Positions 8,783-18,373 of a stretch of DNA of 64,000 bases are shown piece after piece. The notes under the pieces are model-generated. The model worked only from the letters and a program-made list of their open reading frames with translations, was not told the DNA's origin and ran no database searches. Source of the stretch: Pseudomonadota bacterium (GTDB lineage Bacteria; Pseudomonadota; Alphaproteobacteria; Rickettsiales; UBA6187). Numbering within the stretch: position 1 is the stretch's first letter; each line of letters starts with the position of its first letter. Location of the stretch: contig JAQCEY010000003.1 of the NCBI GenBank assembly GCA_027620075.1, forward strand, positions 62,001-126,000. Direction: 5' to 3'. The position numbers were made by a program, and so were the translations under genes.

Positions 8783-9285
8783 TTCTCCCCCTCAGCCTCG
8801 AACGTCAATGCCAGACCGTTATTGCAATAGCGTAGCCCCGTAGGTTCGGGGCCGTCTTTAAATACATGCCCCTGATGACCGCCACATCTGGCACAGTGAT
8901 ATTCGGTACGCGGATATATAAGTTTAAAGTCGGTTTTTGTTTCAACATGTCCTTTGATAGGTTGGAAAAAACTAGGCCACCCCGTTCCCGATTCATATTT
9001 TGCTTCCGACCTGAACAACTCAAGACCGCAGGCGGCACATTTGAACACACCTTCACGTTTTTCATTATTTAGCGGACTTGACCCAGGAGGTTCGGTACCC
9101 TCATCACGCAATATATTATATTGTTCGGGTGTTAGCTTTTCTTTCCATTCTTTGTTGCTTAATTTTATTTTCATAATTTCTCCATGTTCTGCCGATGCTT
9201 TTTCCACTACAATAAAATTATTAACTATCAGATATACCGTACCCACAGCTACGGCAAGACTTATGATTTTTTTTACGGATAACAT
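8779..9285 (-). CDS. msrB: peptide methionine-R-sulfoxide reductase MsrB, exported or membrane-anchored
   Basis: MsrB repairs the R epimer of methionine sulfoxide. Zinc ligands are Cys83, Cys86, Cys131 and Cys134 (two CxxC knuckles), and the catalytic Cys154 lies in RYCNNGLALTF. An N-terminal hydrophobic stretch (residues 6-30) acts as signal peptide or anchor. Order on the strand is DUF1223 protein, msrB, msrA with a 19-base gap and then an ATGA overlap, giving an envelope oxidative-repair operon. Confidence 0.93.
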   Translation of the reverse strand: MLSVKKIISLAVAVGTVYLIVNNFIVVEKASAEHGEIMKIKLSNKEWKEKLTPEQYNILRDEGTEPPGSSPLNNEKREGVFKCAACGLELFRSEAKYESGTGWPSFFQPIKGHVETKTDFKLIYPRTEYHCARCGGHQGHVFKDGPEPTGLRYCNNGLALTFEAEGEK

Positions 9286-9304
9286 AATCTATCTCCTTTT
9301 TATA

Positions 9305-10024
9305 TTAATTTGCTATAGCTAAACCTATTATTTCTTTTTGCCCTTCTTTTTGTAGTATAACAATAAAATTATCGGTATCGGGGATATCGCTTGTTACGCT
9401 GATTTTTTCACCTTCATATAACCCTATACGCTCAATATGGCGTACTATATTGGCGTTGGTTAGTAATTCTCCCGAATTTTCTCCTCTTGTTACTTTAGTT
9501 GTATTTTCAAAATCATATCCGATTACCACTATATCTGCTTTTTGTTCCGGCTGCGATACATGCGGCAATACATTTACTTCCAGTTTATCTCCCGTTATCT
9601 TTGCGGACATATATACATCTTGGGTTGAAGATAAGGCTTTTTTTATAAGTGAGTCAACTTTACTATAACTTGAGCCTATAACCTCATATTTACCGTCAAT
9701 CACCGCTTGCGGCGTATATACCCTTCTTTTTTGCATGGCGTAGGCGTACCCTCGTTGTCTTTTAGTTATCAAATCGCTAGAAAACGGATCTTTCCAGCCT
9801 ATATAGTTCCAGTAATCGACATGCATTGAAAGCGGTATAACGTTAGGGTTATTTTCTTTCAAATATTTCAGAACCTCGTCGGCAGGCGGACATGACGAAC
9901 AGCCCTGCGATGTAAAAAACTCTACTATAACAGGTCTTGGTGCAAGTTTATCGTCGGCAGCAAAGACACTTTGTCCGTAAAACAGAATTGTTATAAATGA
10001 TAATGATTTTGCTAATATACCCAT
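9305..10024 (-). CDS. DUF1223 thioredoxin-fold exported protein
   Basis: A 239-aa protein with a signal peptide (cleavage near VFA, residue 22) and a thioredoxin-like start: VEFFTSQGCSSCPPAD holds a CSSC active-site-type motif around residues 42-45. This matches the DUF1223 family of alpha- and gammaproteobacteria, whose exact activity is not settled. Being first in an operon with two exported methionine sulfoxide reductases suggests it could supply or relay reducing equivalents in the periplasm; that is inference from context. Confidence 0.8.
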   Translation of the reverse strand: MGILAKSLSFITILFYGQSVFAADDKLAPRPVIVEFFTSQGCSSCPPADEVLKYLKENNPNVIPLSMHVDYWNYIGWKDPFSSDLITKRQRGYAYAMQKRRVYTPQAVIDGKYEVIGSSYSKVDSLIKKALSSTQDVYMSAKITGDKLEVNVLPHVSQPEQKADIVVIGYDFENTTKVTRGENSGELLTNANIVRHIERIGLYEGEKISVTSDIPDTDNFIVILQKEGQKEIIGLAIAN

Positions 10025-10109
10025 ATTAATAATATTTTTTTGTTTTGTTATAATATTATTCGTTATGATAGTTGTTTTAGTTACATTAATATAAAATCAG
10101 GAGATAAAA

Positions 10110-10535
10110 ATAGATTTTTTACTGTTATTCATTACAGGCTTACTTGCGGCAACTATACTGCCCGTCCAGTCTGAAATAGTCCTGTCGGCTTTAATATATT
10201 CACAAAAGCACAGCGTTGTTTTGCTGGTAATCGTTGCGACTATCGGTAATGTACTGGGTTCGCTTATAAACTACTATATCGGCAAGTATGTTATGCATTT
10301 TAAGGATAGGAAGTGGTTTCCCGCAGATAATAAAATGATAAACAGGGCTAACGGTTTTTACCAAAAATACGGTGTATGGTCGCTGCTGCTTGCATGGACA
10401 CCGTTTTTAGGCGATCCACTGACTATCGTAGCCGGAATCTTCAGGACGAATATCTATTTATTCCTGACATTGGTAACTATAGGTAAGGCAGGCAGATATA
10501 TAGTTTTGGCAATGGCTTTGGAAAAAGCTTTTTAA
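10110..10535 (+). CDS. YqaA/DedA-like SNARE-associated membrane protein, apparently ATA start
   Basis: The conserved product reads IDFLLLFITGLLAATILPVQ, continues through GNVLGSLINYYIGKY and ends after WTPFLGDPLTIVAGIF, typical of the short YqaA-type members of the DedA superfamily (several membrane helices, function in lipid or envelope homeostasis not firmly known). No ATG, GTG or TTG in frame precedes this conserved N terminus: the first is TTG 10221, which would remove the first 37 residues, and an in-frame TAA lies at 10092. AGGAG at 10099-10103 is placed ideally, six bases before ATA 10110. Either ATA is used as a very rare start or an ancestral ATG has mutated and the gene is weak or dead. 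From ATA the protein has 141 aa, the usual size. Confidence 0.65.
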   Translation: MDFLLLFITGLLAATILPVQSEIVLSALIYSQKHSVVLLVIVATIGNVLGSLINYYIGKYVMHFKDRKWFPADNKMINRANGFYQKYGVWSLLLAWTPFLGDPLTIVAGIFRTNIYLFLTLVTIGKAGRYIVLAMALEKAF

Positions 10536-10574
10536 GAGTCGATTTTCTAATAATCGATACTAAAACCACCGGCA

Positions 10575-12086
10575 TTAAAAATTCAGGTTTGCCTCTTCTG
10601 CGTTTTCTACCTTTATCATGGGGAATAAAAGCTCAACCGTCGTACCCAGACCGACCTCACTTTTTATATCGAACGTGCCGCCCATAAGCTCGGTAAGCTT
10701 TTTCGTAAGGGGCAGACCAAGCCCCGTTCCTTCATATCTGCGGCTGATAGAGCTGTCTATCTGTCCGAAAGGAGCCATTGCTTTAGAGATATCCTTTGCA
10801 GCTATGCCGATACCGGTATCCACTACATTAATTATCACATTACCGTTCATGGCATCTTCGATTAGTGTTAGTGTTACTTTGCCGTCTTCAGGCGTAAATT
10901 TAACGGCATTTGAAAGCAGGTTAAGTATTACCTGCTTCATACGTTTAGGGTCGGCAGAAAGCACCACGTGGTTAGCAGGGAGATTCTCCACAAGATGTAC
11001 GTGAGCCTCTTTTGCCCTTGGTTCGATAAGCCTTAGACAGCTATGTGCTATTTTACTGAGGTCTACATCTACCTTTTCAACATCAAGCTTTCTGGCATCT
11101 GCCTTGGAGTAATCCAAGATATCGTTTATCAGGCTTAGAAGATGCACGCCCGATGAATTGATATCGGTTATATATTCTTTATATTGCGGGTGTCCTACCG
11201 GTCCCATTACTTCGTCCCTTATTATCTCGGAAAAGCCGATAATTGCATTGAGCGGCGTTCTAAGCTCGTGGCTGACATTGGCAAGGAACATTGATTTTTG
11301 TTGGTTTTGGGCTTCCGCTGCCGTTTTCGCTCTTTCCAGTCTAAGCTTTTCGTCATGCTGTTTGTTTATCAGTTTTTCCGTCTTACGGGAAGTAAGGAAA
11401 AGTGCCAGATATAAAAGTATGAAAGTGATTATAATTGAGAACGATACAACCATATGGAACAGCGATAGTTTTTCATATGATTTTGTAACATCATCATATA
11501 TTTCCACTATGAATTTCAGTTCTTTTTCATCTTTTACGGCTTTTGTCTCTCCGCCATCTTTATATGTGTTGGTACAGTTAGCCGTACTGAACGTTGAAAC
11601 CGTCCTTACATAGCTCCCGCCTACATCTTGCTGATTATCCTGATACATACCTAAAGAAGTTAGCAGCACCCCCTTAGTTTGACCGGGTGTTACGCTGTGC
11701 AGTATATCAGGCTCCTCATCGCTTAAAAACACTACCTCGGCATCATGTGTAGTAAAGAACATCTCTTTATTTTCGGTATATATACTTATTTTCTCAGCGG
11801 CGTTCATCGACAACGATTCTTTTGCATTGGTTAGAAAGTATTTCTTAAAATACTTGTCGTCCTGCCAATCATTAACGGGTTTTGAATCTAATGCTTTGAG
11901 TATGGGATAATATTTACAGATTATATTTTCAGATAATTTTTCTATCAGATTGGTATTGCCTTCAACGATAGGGGTCTTTATTACCGAATTTGCTGCAAAC
12001 GAGCGAAAATACATCCCGGCAAAAAATGCAGCGACAACTACCAGAATAAAGCTTAAAAAAGCAATGACGTTGAAATATCTTAACAT
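10575..12086 (-). CDS. membrane sensor histidine kinase (PleC/DivJ-like catalytic core)
   Basis: A 503-aa orphan kinase: TM1 at about 5-25, a periplasmic sensor region of some 180 residues with no recognised fold, TM2 near 213-232, a linker helix, then HisKA with FLANVSHELRTPLNAIIGFS (phospho-acceptor His273) and HATPase_c with the N box SNAVKFTP and G boxes DTGIGI and GTGLGLPL. The dimerisation region (SEIIRDEVMGP, SGVHLLSLINDILDYSK) follows the pattern of alphaproteobacterial PleC/DivJ kinases, which control cell-cycle regulators. No response regulator is adjacent. It is divergent from tadA. Confidence 0.88.
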   Translation of the reverse strand: MLRYFNVIAFLSFILVVVAAFFAGMYFRSFAANSVIKTPIVEGNTNLIEKLSENIICKYYPILKALDSKPVNDWQDDKYFKKYFLTNAKESLSMNAAEKISIYTENKEMFFTTHDAEVVFLSDEEPDILHSVTPGQTKGVLLTSLGMYQDNQQDVGGSYVRTVSTFSTANCTNTYKDGGETKAVKDEKELKFIVEIYDDVTKSYEKLSLFHMVVSFSIIITFILLYLALFLTSRKTEKLINKQHDEKLRLERAKTAAEAQNQQKSMFLANVSHELRTPLNAIIGFSEIIRDEVMGPVGHPQYKEYITDINSSGVHLLSLINDILDYSKADARKLDVEKVDVDLSKIAHSCLRLIEPRAKEAHVHLVENLPANHVVLSADPKRMKQVILNLLSNAVKFTPEDGKVTLTLIEDAMNGNVIINVVDTGIGIAAKDISKAMAPFGQIDSSISRRYEGTGLGLPLTKKLTELMGGTFDIKSEVGLGTTVELLFPMIKVENAEEANLNF

Positions 12087-12162
12087 TTACATAATATTTA
12101 AATATAACCTAATGATACACTAATGCTCAAAGAATAACAATCAATATATTAATGGTTGAAAA

Positions 12163-12612
12163 ATGCAAGCAACTTACATGCAAAAAGCGATTAAAATTGC
12201 GAAAAAATCTTATCATGAAGATGAAGTACCGGTGGGTGCGTTGATAATTGACTGTAATACAGGTGAAATAATATCTGCATCAGGCAATTTGATGAAAAAG
12301 AACAATGACCCGACATTACATGCGGAAATGAACGTAATAAAGGAAGCCTGCAAAAAAAAGGGTACAAACCGCCTGACCGATTGTGACATGTACGTTACCT
12401 TGGAACCATGCCCTATGTGTGCTCAGGCTATAAGTTTTGCAAGAATAAAACGGTTATATTTCGGGGCGTATGACACAAAGGGCGGTGGTGTGGAGCATGG
12501 GGCAAGGATATTTGAAGCGACCTCGTGTTTTCACAAACCGGAGATTTACGGCGGCATAAATGAACTCGAATGCGGGCAGTTACTAAAGGATTTCTTTCTA
12601 GGGAAGAGGTAA
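12163..12612 (+). CDS. tadA: tRNA-specific adenosine deaminase
   Basis: TadA converts A34 to inosine in the tRNA-Arg(ACG) wobble position. Zinc and proton-shuttle residues are in HAE (53-55) and PCPMC (82-86); the following stretch GAYDTKGGGVEHGARI is characteristic of TadA rather than other cytidine deaminases. At 149 aa it is full length. The start could also be the ATG five codons downstream. Its last 15 bases overlap the convergent EamA gene. Confidence 0.9.
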   Translation: MQATYMQKAIKIAKKSYHEDEVPVGALIIDCNTGEIISASGNLMKKNNDPTLHAEMNVIKEACKKKGTNRLTDCDMYVTLEPCPMCAQAISFARIKRLYFGAYDTKGGGVEHGARIFEATSCFHKPEIYGGINELECGQLLKDFFLGKR

Positions 12613-13467
12613 TTTAAGCGATTTTTTCTTTAATTTATGTTCCCTCCATGTAACATAAGAGCTGCTTATTATAATCAGGATAACTCCAAACCACCCTGAT
12701 ATGCTTAGCACCTCGCCGAACATAAAATATGCTATAAGGCAGGTAAATATAAGCTTTGAAAACTCAAAAGGCTGCAATACGGAAATAGGGCTTTTGTTAT
12801 ATGCTTTGATAAGACACCACTGCCAGACGAGAGTGTTGACTGCGAGCAATATAACAAGCGGTATATCGCTAATTGCAGGTATTTGCAGGTAAATCAATGC
12901 CGCAGGTATAGAAAAAATAGTCATTACTAGTGACATATAAAAAATTATGACCATGGGTGATATTGAGTCGGATAATTTTTTTATAACAATATTTGCAACA
13001 GCCCATAATATAACGGTTGCAAAAACCCAGCTATATGGTGCAAGGTCAACGATGCTCCTCCAAGGCTGTAATATTATAAGCACTCCCACAAAGCCGATAA
13101 CCAAAGCTAATGTACGTCGATAGCTTATAGCCTCCTTTAGGAAAATAACTGCCGCAACTGTGGTAAATAAAGGCGTAGAAAAGCTAAAAGCCATTGCTGA
13201 GGGCAGGCTGACTTTTGATATAGCTACGAACCAGCATGTAGATGCCGTCTGGCTTATAAATCCACGTGTCCATAATATTTTTGAGAAACGCAGTCTTTTA
13301 ATCTCTTTAAAATGGTAGAATAAAACGGGGATACAAATAATAAGTTCTACCGCGTTACGCAAAAACACCACCATGGCAGGATTTAAGGTAGAAGACATAT
13401 GCTTACCCATAGCACTAAGGCATGCGAATAAAAAGCAGGAGGCTATAAAGTACAGTATGGCAGGCAT
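12598..13467 (-). CDS. EamA/DMT superfamily transporter
   Basis: A 289-aa protein with ten predicted membrane helices as two EamA repeats (first about 1-135, second about 145-275, the latter containing the PFEFSKLIFTCLIAYFMFGE type end). DMT carriers move metabolites such as amino acids, purines or S-adenosylmethionine; in Rickettsia a DMT member imports SAM. Substrate cannot be assigned here. The C terminus is basic (REHKLKKKSLK) and cytoplasmic by the positive-inside rule. The gene is convergent with tadA. Confidence 0.85.
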   Translation of the reverse strand: MPAILYFIASCFLFACLSAMGKHMSSTLNPAMVVFLRNAVELIICIPVLFYHFKEIKRLRFSKILWTRGFISQTASTCWFVAISKVSLPSAMAFSFSTPLFTTVAAVIFLKEAISYRRTLALVIGFVGVLIILQPWRSIVDLAPYSWVFATVILWAVANIVIKKLSDSISPMVIIFYMSLVMTIFSIPAALIYLQIPAISDIPLVILLAVNTLVWQWCLIKAYNKSPISVLQPFEFSKLIFTCLIAYFMFGEVLSISGWFGVILIIISSSYVTWREHKLKKKSLKLPLP

Positions 13468-13555
13468 GCTCTGAAGAGTAATAAGTTGTAAAACATGCCG
13501 ACCTTAGTATATTTTACCATATGTTACAAATCAATATGCGTAGGGGTAATTCATA

Positions 13556-13894
13556 TTATCTGAAAATTTGCGGTTGCTTTTGGCTTTCTTCACGCTCTTT
13601 TAACAATCTGTCGGCATATTTTGTACCGCCTTTTCCTTCGGCAACCATTTTTCTGCTTTCTTTAATATAATCGGCAAGGAATCTATTCAGTACGGTATCC
13701 TGATTTTGTTCGGTATTTTCCTTTTGTTTTTTCTCGGCAATTTCAAGAACACTATCCACTGCTTTTCCGGTAAGTAGCGGAACATATTTTTCTACGGCTG
13801 AAACGCCCTCTTTTTGAAGTAGCGGGAATACTTTATCATATGGGGATTTTTTTTTGTTTCCTGATTTAGAACGAGTTTGATATTCGGACTTCAT
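13556..13894 (-). CDS. small basic helical protein of unknown function
   Basis: A 112-aa polar protein with a Lys/Ser-rich start (TRSKSGNKKKSPYDK), a helical middle that may bind a partner (VFPLLQKEGVSAVEKYVPLL) and a long charged helix. No signal peptide and no domain that I recognise. GGAAAATAAA precedes the ATG. Length, charge and the basic last residues (QIFR) resemble the other lineage-specific small proteins of the window. Confidence 0.55.
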   Translation of the reverse strand: MKSEYQTRSKSGNKKKSPYDKVFPLLQKEGVSAVEKYVPLLTGKAVDSVLEIAEKKQKENTEQNQDTVLNRFLADYIKESRKMVAEGKGGTKYADRLLKEREESQKQPQIFR

Positions 13895-14349
13895 TTTATT
13901 TTCCGTTTTTTACCTAAAAAATTTAATATAATTATTTATTCCTTAGGAAAATAAAAGTCAATAACGGTTAATATGTTAACAAAGGGTTATCAACAGCATT
14001 TTTGCATAGATAGCTTTGTTAAAGTTTTGTTAAGAAAAATTTTTTATATGAAACATTATATTAATATAAGCATGTTAATGTAAGAATATGGAGGGAAGAT
14101 AGGAGCTATTATTAATTTCTTTATCAAAATATGTTTCTCAAACAATCTGCTAAAGCAAGATAATCTTGCACCGATAATGATGAAAGAAATGAACCTCGGC
14201 TTATAAAAATAGCAACAAATCCAACCTTGAAAGAGTAATCCGGATCGCAATCTTTTCCCACAACGCTTAATTACGATCCGGATTTGCTTTCACTATAATT
14301 TTAAAACAAAATATTTGCTAAAAAGAAAAAAATCCAATATTGGTAAGGC
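13895..14349. other. 455-base gene-free region upstream of tatD
   Basis: AT-rich DNA holding one near-consensus DnaA box (TTATCAACA, 13987-13995), many TTAACA-like words, and a perfect 11-bp inverted repeat described separately. A 40-codon frame at about 14082-14205 has no start codon and is probably not coding. The tatD start is preceded by TAAGG. Confidence 0.45.
14237..14284. repeat. perfect 11-bp inverted repeat
   Basis: AATCCGGATCG (14237-14247) and CGATCCGGATT (14274-14284) pair perfectly around 26 bases. The GC-rich arms stand out from the surrounding AT-rich DNA. No T run follows on either strand, so it is not a standard intrinsic terminator; it may be an RNA hairpin in the tatD leader or a protein-binding site. 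Confidence 0.6.
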
Positions 14350-15126
14350 ATGTTAGTAGATTCGCATTGCCATCTTAATTTTCCTGATTTTGAGAATAAA
14401 ATAGCCGATGTTGTTCGGCGTGCGTCCGATATGGATGTTAAATATATGCAGACCATCTGTACCAGACTCGGCGAGTTCCCGCAAATATTAGATATAGCAA
14501 ATGACTATGATAATATATGGTGTTCGGTAGGTGTTCACCCCAACAATGTGGCGGAAGAAGAATTAACTAATGCCGAAGAGCTAATAAAGTTAGCACGGGA
14601 TAATAAGGTTATAGGCATAGGTGAAACCGGTCTTGATTATTATTACGAGCATTCACCACGTGAAAAACAGCAGAAAAGTTTTAAAGAACATCTGAAAGCA
14701 TCGGCAGAAACAGGGCTGCCTGTGATAGTGCATACACGTGACGCTGATGATGACACGCTTAGAATTATGCAAGAGCAATATGCCGTCAAACCGTTTACGG
14801 GGCTGATACATTGTTTTAGCACAGGTTCAAAGCTGGCATACGGAGCTATTGAACTTGGTATGTATATCTCAATATCGGGTATAGTTACTTTTAAAAAAGC
14901 CACTGCACTACAGGAAATCGTAAAAGAACTTCCTCTTGAAAAAATGCTGGTAGAAACCGATGCACCCTACCTTGCACCCACACCTCACAGGGGGAAGACC
15001 AACGAACCGGGATTTACCCGTCATACTGCTAGATTCATAGCGGATTTAAAGGGCGTAACATATGAGGAGGTTGCAAAAACAACTACGGCTAATTTCTTTG
15101 AACTATTCTCTAAAGCTAAACCTTAA
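14350..15126 (+). CDS. tatD: TatD family metal-dependent deoxyribonuclease
   Basis: TatD-type hydrolase of 258 aa with a TIM-barrel metal site: HCH (6-8), the Glu in IGIGETGLDYYY, His residues in PVIVHTRDAD and LIHCFS, and Asp in LVETDAPYLAP. Family members are 3'-5' exonucleases thought to act in DNA repair; YcfH/YjjV-like paralogues cannot be told apart from sequence. It stands alone ahead of hppA with a 111-base gap. Confidence 0.9.
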   Translation: MLVDSHCHLNFPDFENKIADVVRRASDMDVKYMQTICTRLGEFPQILDIANDYDNIWCSVGVHPNNVAEEELTNAEELIKLARDNKVIGIGETGLDYYYEHSPREKQQKSFKEHLKASAETGLPVIVHTRDADDDTLRIMQEQYAVKPFTGLIHCFSTGSKLAYGAIELGMYISISGIVTFKKATALQEIVKELPLEKMLVETDAPYLAPTPHRGKTNEPGFTRHTARFIADLKGVTYEEVAKTTTANFFELFSKAKP

Positions 15127-15237
15127 AACTCGTATAATGCCGTTTTACCTGCAAAATGCTGTTGCATATTCCGGTATATTCTGACATCTTGGGTAAATTC
15201 AACCTTTGGGTTAATTGCGAGGAGGATTTTTAAAGCC

Positions 15238-17328
15238 ATGAATGATTTAGATACGATACTGGCGTTAGTAATCGGTTGCGGTTCTTTGGCTCTGTTATAC
15301 GGCATATACATGGCTACGCGTATAATATCGGCTCCATGCGGAACCGATAAGATGAAAAAGATAGCTGCGGCTATACAAGAAGGTGCGGCGGCTTATCTTA
15401 ACAGGCAATATAGTGCAATTGCTCTGGTCGGCGGTATTATAACCGTCTTATTATTCCTGTCACTCGGCTATTATGTTGCGTTCGGTTTTATTATAGGTGC
15501 GGTTCTATCGGGCGTAGCCGGATATATCGGAATGAACATCTCGGTACGTGCTAATGTAAGGACTGCGGAAGCCTGTAGGAAGGGGCTAAAAGAAGGGCTG
15601 GAAATAGCTTTTAAATCAGGTTCGGTTACAGGTCTGCTTGTTGTGGGTCTCGGTTTATTCGGTGTAACCGGTTATTACATGTATTTGAAGAACTCATCAA
15701 TTCCTGCCAGAGAAATTATAGAAGCTTTGGTGGCACTTAGTTTCGGAGCGTCGTTAATATCTATATTTGCCCGTTTGGGCGGCGGTATATTTACCAAAGG
15801 TGCTGATGTGGGTGCCGACCTTGTAGGCAAGCTTGAGGCAGGCATACCGGAGGACGATCCGAGGAATCCGGCAACCATCGCAGATAACGTAGGCGATAAT
15901 GTGGGGGACTGTGCCGGTATGGCAGCCGATCTGTTTGAAACTTATGCGGTAACCATAGTGGGAACAATGTTGCTTGGTTCGATTTTCTTCGGTGGTTTTG
16001 CACGTGAATTAATGATGGTTTATCCTCTTGCTATCGGAGGCGTATGCATCGTTACTTCAATTTTGGGAATGTTCTTTGTGAGGCTTAGTAAAAACAGCAC
16101 CAATGTTATGGGTGCGTTATACCGAGGTATGATAGCGACCATAGTATTGTCACTTGCCGGAATATTCCTGCTTACCAACCAGTATTTCGATGAAAAAATT
16201 ACTTACGAGGTAGGTAGCATAAGTTTCAATAGCACGAACTTATTTTTCTGTGCTGCATGCGGTCTGGTTATAACCGGTCTTATAGTTTGGGTTACGGAAT
16301 ATTATACTTCTACCAAATACCGCCCCGTAAGGAGTATCGCCAAAGCTTCGACGACAGGTCACGGCACTAACGTAATACAGGGGTTGGCAATATCAATGGA
16401 AGCGACCGCAATCCCTATAATAATAATATGTGCCGGTATAATATTTTCATATTCGAATGCCGGTCTTTACGGCATATCTATAGCGGCAACTACTATGTTG
16501 GCAACAGCAGGGATAATAGTGGCTCTGGACGCATATGGTCCGGTTACCGACAACGCAGGAGGTATTGCCGAGATGGCTGAACTTCCCGAGAAGGTAAGGA
16601 AAACAACCGATATTCTTGATGCGGTCGGCAATACTACCAAGGCAGTTACTAAAGGCTATGCGATAGCTTCGGCGGCTCTTGCGTCGCTGGTTTTATTTGC
16701 GGCATATACGGAAGATTTGAAACATTACTTCCCCAATCTGAATGTTAAGTTTGTGCTTAGTGACCCTTATGTAGTTGTAGGACTGTTTATCGGCGGTATG
16801 CTGCCTTATCTTTTCGGAGCTATATGCATGATGGCGGTAGGTCGTGCGGCAGGTTCGGTCGTTATAGAGGTAAGGAGGCAGATAAAGACCATAAAAGGAC
16901 TTATGGAAGGTAAAGCCAAGCCTGAATATGGTCGTGCGGTTGACTTGCTTACTAAAGCTGCGATAAAAGAAATGATAATACCGTCCTTATTGCCGATAGT
17001 CGCTCCTGTAGTTTTGTATTATGTAATTAATTCAATAGCCGGTCAGGAGGCGGCATTTGCGTCTTTAGGGGCTATGCTGCTCGGAATAATCGTAACGGGG
17101 ATTTTCGTAGCCCTTTCAATGACGGCAGGCGGCGGTGCATGGGACAATGCGAAGAAATATATTGAGGACGGCAATCACGGCGGTAAGGGTTCTGAGGCTC
17201 ATAAAGCGGCAGTAACAGGTGATACCGTAGGCGATCCTTATAAAGATACGGCAGGACCTGCGATAAACCCTATGATAAAGATAGCAAATATAGTAGCCAT
17301 CTTATTACTTGCCATACTTGCAAATTAA
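15238..17328 (+). CDS. hppA: K+-independent H+-translocating membrane pyrophosphatase
   Basis: This 696-aa pump with about 16 membrane helices couples pyrophosphate hydrolysis to proton export. The catalytic region is intact: [17 protein letters not shown], then [20 protein letters not shown] and, near the C terminus, [15 protein letters not shown] with [17 protein letters not shown]. The determinant GNTTKA has Lys468 where K+-dependent enzymes have Ala, so the enzyme should be K+-independent. The ATG follows GAGGAGGA. A peroxiredoxin-like gene begins 11 bases after the stop, with its ribosome binding site overlapping the hppA stop. Confidence 0.96.
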   Translation: MNDLDTILALVIGCGSLALLYGIYMATRIISAPCGTDKMKKIAAAIQEGAAAYLNRQYSAIALVGGIITVLLFLSLGYYVAFGFIIGAVLSGVAGYIGMNISVRANVRTAEACRKGLKEGLEIAFKSGSVTGLLVVGLGLFGVTGYYMYLKNSSIPAREIIEALVALSFGASLISIFARLGGGIFTKGADVGADLVGKLEAGIPEDDPRNPATIADNVGDNVGDCAGMAADLFETYAVTIVGTMLLGSIFFGGFARELMMVYPLAIGGVCIVTSILGMFFVRLSKNSTNVMGALYRGMIATIVLSLAGIFLLTNQYFDEKITYEVGSISFNSTNLFFCAACGLVITGLIVWVTEYYTSTKYRPVRSIAKASTTGHGTNVIQGLAISMEATAIPIIIICAGIIFSYSNAGLYGISIAATTMLATAGIIVALDAYGPVTDNAGGIAEMAELPEKVRKTTDILDAVGNTTKAVTKGYAIASAALASLVLFAAYTEDLKHYFPNLNVKFVLSDPYVVVGLFIGGMLPYLFGAICMMAVGRAAGSVVIEVRRQIKTIKGLMEGKAKPEYGRAVDLLTKAAIKEMIIPSLLPIVAPVVLYYVINSIAGQEAAFASLGAMLLGIIVTGIFVALSMTAGGGAWDNAKKYIEDGNHGGKGSEAHKAAVTGDTVGDPYKDTAGPAINPMIKIANIVAILLLAILAN

Positions 17329-17339
17329 AGGAGAAAAAA

Positions 17340-17951
17340 GTGAAAAAACTTTTAATTATAATTATAGCATTATTACCGCTTAATGTTTTTGCAAGTGAAG
17401 GTCTTGAAGGCAGCCTTTCGGTCGGAGAGATAGCCGCTGATTTTTCCCTACCCAATCCTGACGGAGAAAATATAAGCTTATATGAGGAACTTGCAAAAGG
17501 ACCTGTGGTAGTAAGTTTTTATCGTGGCGGCTGGTGTCCGGTTTGTAATAGGCAGCTTCAGGAATTTCAGGTCAATCTTTCAAAGATAGAGGAGGCGGGT
17601 GCAAAGCTGATAGCCATATCCCCTGAAACACCGTCAAATTCGGAAAAAACGGCAGTTAAAAACCTACTGAAGTTCGAGGTGTTAAGCGATAAAGGCAATG
17701 AGCTTGCCCGTAAATACGGGATTATATGGCAAGTGCCTGAATCTGACAGGGAAGGCTTTTCCGAGTGGCTAAAAAGCACTACGGGGCAAACATTAGAAGA
17801 GTTCAACAACCATGAGGGTTATGAACTTCCCGTTCCTGCCACCTTTGTTATAGGTCGGGATAAAATTGTAAAATATGCTTTTAAGGATATTGATTACAAA
17901 AAAAGAGCCGATATTAACGAGGTCTTAGAAATCCTTGAAAACCTTAATTAG
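17340..17951 (+). CDS. exported AhpC/TSA-type peroxiredoxin-like protein, GTG start
   Basis: A 203-aa thioredoxin-fold protein with a signal peptide (residues 1-18, ending VFA). The redoxin domain has FYRGGWCPVCNRQLQEF, a CxxC at the position of the peroxidatic Cys, and GIIWQVPE and PVPATFVIGRD further on. It belongs to the AhpC-TSA group seen widely in marine and host-associated proteobacteria; a peroxidase or thiol reductase role is likely. The GTG at 17340 has TAAAGGAG six bases upstream, overlapping the hppA stop, so the two genes are co-translated. Confidence 0.8.
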   Translation: MKKLLIIIIALLPLNVFASEGLEGSLSVGEIAADFSLPNPDGENISLYEELAKGPVVVSFYRGGWCPVCNRQLQEFQVNLSKIEEAGAKLIAISPETPSNSEKTAVKNLLKFEVLSDKGNELARKYGIIWQVPESDREGFSEWLKSTTGQTLEEFNNHEGYELPVPATFVIGRDKIVKYAFKDIDYKKRADINEVLEILENLN

Positions 17952-17958
17952 CAAAGGT

Positions 17959-18362
17959 CTAACGACCTCTGCCCTGATTATTTTCTCGCCTTTGAGCAAT
18001 AGGGTTATTCTCTCTTTCGTCATCGCTTAATTCATTATCTGATAGCTCGGTAAGGGCGGGAACTAATTCGTTAGGATCTCTATTTGCAAGGTCTTGCCTA
18101 GCCAATCTTAGATTTTCTTGTTGTCTGATTAAATTATTTCTAATTCTATTTGCTCGTTGAAGTCGTATTATTTCATCATTAATATCATTAAAGTCATCAA
18201 AATGATCCTGCCAAGCACTAAATCGATTAGTTCTACAGCATTTAACGGCTCATTATCCTGACGATTAACGACCGGTTGACGATTTTGACGGATTCGGTTT
18301 TCTTCTCTTCTTGCTCGGGCAATTTGTTCATTAAAATGCCTTCCGACAAAGCCATGTCTCAT
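17959..18362 (-). pseudogene. frameshifted Arg/Asn-rich coiled protein
   Basis: The frame starting at ATG 18360-18362 has a strong ribosome binding site (AGGAAGAAGG) and lies 12 bases after cysQ, but stops after 64 codons in a hydrophobic run that looks out of frame. Adding one T to the run at 18220-18222 joins it to a frame reading AWQDHFDDFNDINDEIIRLQ and ending RENNQGRGR at TAG 17959-17961. The restored protein of about 134 aa is helical, rich in Arg, Asn and Gln, and has an Arg/Gly-rich tail like two other orphan proteins here. I recognise no domain. Confidence 0.6.
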
Positions 18363-18373
18363 AACCTTCTTCC

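Noticed and set aside
13981..14050. Possible replication origin with DnaA box TTATCAACA
   Set aside because: Only one near-consensus box is present, with no cluster, no dnaA/hemE/parAB context and no clear unwinding element.
14056..14250. 64-codon minus-strand frame and a 40-codon plus-strand frame upstream of tatD
   Set aside because: The first has a composition unlike a real protein and no ribosome binding site; the second has no start codon.
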